From contig JAGMFA010000112.1 of assembly GCA_023127875.1 (NCBI GenBank), positions 1-6,747 on the forward strand: a stretch of DNA of 6,747 bases. Direction: 5' to 3'. A model generated the notes under the pieces. It worked only from the letters and a program-made list of their open reading frames with translations, had not been told where the DNA came from and did not search any database. The stretch's first letter is position 1, and every line of letters begins with the position of its first letter. This stretch comes from Candidatus Zixiibacteriota bacterium (lineage in GTDB: Bacteria; Zixibacteria; MSB-5A5; SM1-73). The position numbers and the translations under genes were made by a program. Shown piece by piece: positions 5,165-6,747 of the stretch.

Positions 5165-5182
5165 GAGGATTACACCACTATG
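5165..5182 (+). promoter_or_regulatory. Ribosome-binding site deciding the response-regulator start
   Basis: GAGG (5165-5168) lies eleven bases before ATG 5180-5182. The protein then begins MKRILVIDDD, the standard N-terminus of a receiver domain. The in-frame TTG at 5078 would add 34 unmatched residues and has no ribosome site, so it was not used. Confidence 0.7.
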
Positions 5183-6613
5183 AAAAGAATCTTAGTTATA
5201 GACGATGATCCCAAAATCTCAAAAGCATTGACTGAATTTTTCAATCCCGACCATTTTGAAATAAATTCTATCCTTAAAGGTTCCGAAGCCATAAAAACCC
5301 TGCCCAATCTGAGTCCGGATTTGATTCTTTTGGATTTAAAACTTCCGGACATGTCCGGACTGGAACTGCTCAAACGGATAAAAGAGAAGGATTCTGATCA
5401 GCCGGTGATTGTGATAACCGGCTACTCCTCAGCCCAGTCGGCTATGGAGTGTGTAAAGGAGGGAGCCTATGAGTATATCTCCAAGCCTTTCCGCATGGAT
5501 GAATTAAATAATTTGATCAACAAAGTCCTAAATAAAACTGAGCCTGTAGAAAAAGTAAAAAACGAAATAGCTGAGAGCCTCGATCTCCACAAGTATGAAG
5601 ACGAACTTATTGGACGAAGTCCGGAGATGGTTGAAATTGCCAAACTCATTGGGCGAGTGGCTTCAACCGATGCCTCGGTCCTGATCCTGGGAGAAAGTGG
5701 GACCGGTAAGGAACTGGTGGCTAAGGCTATTCATCGCAACAGTCCTCGTGAAGATAAACCTTTTCTTTCGGTCAACTGTGCCGCTCTTCCAGAGACTCTT
5801 TTGGAAAGCGAGCTATTCGGACATGAAAAGGGAGCCTTCACCGGAGCTTACCATAGAAAATTAGGTAAATTCGAGCAGTGCCATGGAGGCACCGTATTTT
5901 TGGATGAGATCGCCGATATGAGTCTTTTGACTCAGAGTAAAGTCCTGAGGGTTTTGCAACAGCAAGAATTCGAAAGGGTGGGAGGGAACCAGACCATTAA
6001 GGTGAATGTCAGAGTTATAGCCGCCACCAACAAAAGCTTGGTGAATTGCATGAAGGAGAAAAGCTTCCGGGTAGATCTTTTTTACCGCTTGAAAGTGGTC
6101 TCAATATACATGCCTCCTTTAAGAGAAAGAAAATCAGACATTCCACTTTTAGCCCAGAATTTTGTCCAAAAATTTGCCCATAAGGTAAACAAGCCAATCA
6201 AAGGTGTCTCGGATCAAGCCATGAAACTCTTTTTTAAATATTCCTGGCCCGGCAATGTAAGGGAGTTAGAGAACAATATTCATAGCGCCATTGTAATGAG
6301 TAAAGAGGAAGTCCTTCTTCCTGAGCATTTCCCCATCTTTCAGGAAAAAGACCTGCCTTTAGATCTTGATTTTGAAGCGATAAAAGAGGACTACTCCAAA
6401 ATCTTCAGCCAGATTTTGGGCCCCATCTGCAATAAGCTTTTTTCCACCTCGGAAGGGAAAGTTTTCGATCATTTAATCTGGGCATTGGAGAAGTCATTAG
6501 TAGATTATGCCCTGAAGTATTGTAAAGGCAATCAAGTCCGGGCGGCGCAGCTTCTGGGAATTTGCAGAAACACACTCAGAAGTAGAATGTCTAAATATAA
6601 ATTACCCCCTTAA
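5180..6613 (+). CDS. NtrC-family sigma-54-dependent response regulator
   Basis: A 477-residue transcription activator with three domains. Receiver 1-117: acidic pocket D8-D10, phospho-acceptor D52 (LILLD), T80 and K102 (SKPF), all present, so it should be phosphorylated by a histidine kinase. AAA+ domain about 143-380: Walker A GESGTGKE (171-178), sigma-54-contacting GAFTGA (218-223), Walker B GTVFLDE with D242-E243, arginine-finger region FRVDLFYRL (296-304), sensor II WPGNVREL (356-363). C-terminal Fis-type helix-turn-helix 444-475 (GNQVRAAQLLG then RNTLRSRM), preceded by a dimerisation helix. All motifs needed for ATP-driven open-complex formation by sigma-54 RNA polymerase are intact, and length is typical of NtrC. 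No partner kinase lies in the window, so the signal is unknown. In other bacteria similar regulators near sugar transferases control exopolysaccharide genes; that role here is inference from proximity. The gap after the transferase (361 bp) argues against a tight operon. Confidence 0.96.
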   Translation: MKRILVIDDDPKISKALTEFFNPDHFEINSILKGSEAIKTLPNLSPDLILLDLKLPDMSGLELLKRIKEKDSDQPVIVITGYSSAQSAMECVKEGAYEYISKPFRMDELNNLINKVLNKTEPVEKVKNEIAESLDLHKYEDELIGRSPEMVEIAKLIGRVASTDASVLILGESGTGKELVAKAIHRNSPREDKPFLSVNCAALPETLLESELFGHEKGAFTGAYHRKLGKFEQCHGGTVFLDEIADMSLLTQSKVLRVLQQQEFERVGGNQTIKVNVRVIAATNKSLVNCMKEKSFRVDLFYRLKVVSIYMPPLRERKSDIPLLAQNFVQKFAHKVNKPIKGVSDQAMKLFFKYSWPGNVRELENNIHSAIVMSKEEVLLPEHFPIFQEKDLPLDLDFEAIKEDYSKIFSQILGPICNKLFSTSEGKVFDHLIWALEKSLVDYALKYCKGNQVRAAQLLGICRNTLRSRMSKYKLPP

Positions 6614-6747
6614 ACTTCATCCAAACCTTCTCTCCTCTAATTTATCTTTTCCTCCATCAGAGAGCAATCGTATTCTCATTCACAATATACAAGGGGGAGA
6701 GGTTTTCATTATACCAACATTATTATTAAGGGGAGCATATAATTGTT
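6614..6747. other. Intergenic end of the window
   Basis: The sequence is pyrimidine-rich directly after the regulator stop and purine-rich further on. AACCTTCTCTCC-like bases at 6624-6635 are loosely complementary to GGGGAGAGGTT at 6694-6704, with mismatches and a long loop, so no terminator is called. No tRNA or complete gene is seen. Confidence 0.4.
6728..6745 (+). promoter_or_regulatory. Shine-Dalgarno and TTG that may open the next gene
   Basis: AAGGGGAG (6728-6735) is followed after seven bases by TTG (6743-6745), the same start codon used by the PorV-like gene. Only the first codon or so is inside the window, so no product can be suggested and the start cannot be confirmed. Confidence 0.3.

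Larger units (their letters stand above)
4819..5179. other. 361-bp spacer ahead of the response regulator
   Basis: There is no long gene here. It contains a short leader-like ORF (5034-5072) within a possible hairpin (5010-5065) and the regulator's Shine-Dalgarno sequence (5165-5168). A possible -10 TATGAT at 4962-4967 has TTGCTA at 4942-4947, but only 14 bases apart, so no confident promoter is called. No GG-N10-GC sigma-54 site was seen. I see no clear terminator after the sugar transferase. Confidence 0.45.

Noticed and set aside
5078..5179. 34-residue N-terminal extension of the response regulator from TTG 5078
   Set aside because: There is no ribosome-binding site before 5078, and receiver domains normally begin right at MKRILVIDDD, which has its own ATG and GAGG.
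5344..5359. Perfect 16-bp palindrome TCCGGACATGTCCGGA inside the regulator gene
   Set aside because: It encodes the conserved receiver-domain stretch LPDMSGL right after the phospho-acceptor region, so protein constraint explains it; a regulatory role inside the gene is unlikely.
6624..6706. Imperfect complementarity of CT-rich and GA-rich tracts after the regulator
   Set aside because: The pairing has mismatches and a loop of about 60 bases with no compact stem; it is better explained by pyrimidine and purine bias.

Overview
The window carries four protein-coding genes, all on the + strand: an HtrA/Deg-family periplasmic serine protease (363-1754), a PorV/PorQ-type outer-membrane beta-barrel protein (2397-3362), a monotopic phosphoglycosyl transferase (bacterial sugar transferase, 3802-4818) and an NtrC-type sigma-54-dependent response regulator (5180-6613). 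A Gram-negative-type envelope is implied by the signal peptides and the outer-membrane barrel. PorV/PorQ-like proteins opening with a 'GMGGAFVGLADDPSAIFWNPAGL'-type signature are typical of the FCB superphylum (Bacteroidetes, Chlorobi, Fibrobacteres and related uncultured phyla), so I lean towards an FCB-related candidate lineage. This is an inference from protein style; there is no rRNA or other marker in the window.

Layout: 1-362 is a leader region with a probable bidirectional terminator (79-117), a 12-bp palindrome and a very good vegetative promoter (266-295) for the protease. 1755-2396 is a 642-bp stretch without a convincing gene; it has two promoter-like sites, a near-perfect Shine-Dalgarno sequence leading into a broken frame, and a perfect 21-bp palindrome. 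3363-3801 holds a cluster of three distinct inverted repeats that look like dispersed intergenic elements, then a small GNRA-capped hairpin. 4819-5179 holds a possible 12-codon leader ORF inside a hairpin ahead of the regulator. 6614-6747 ends with a Shine-Dalgarno/TTG pair that may open the next gene.

The genes are not packed as an operon (gaps of 642, 438 and 361 bp). The shared theme is the cell envelope: quality control in the periplasm (protease), an outer-membrane barrel (a possible client of that protease), the first membrane step of a surface glycan (phosphoglycosyl transferase), and a sigma-54 activator that could control glycan or envelope genes. No cognate histidine kinase, polymerase or flippase lies in the window.

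I found no obvious new multi-gene system. The most notable points are a tandem Arg-rich 11-residue repeat (DRRxxxRRKxN twice) inserted in the catalytic domain of the sugar transferase, the cluster of three inverted repeats, and the promoter, Shine-Dalgarno and palindrome set in the protease-PorV spacer.
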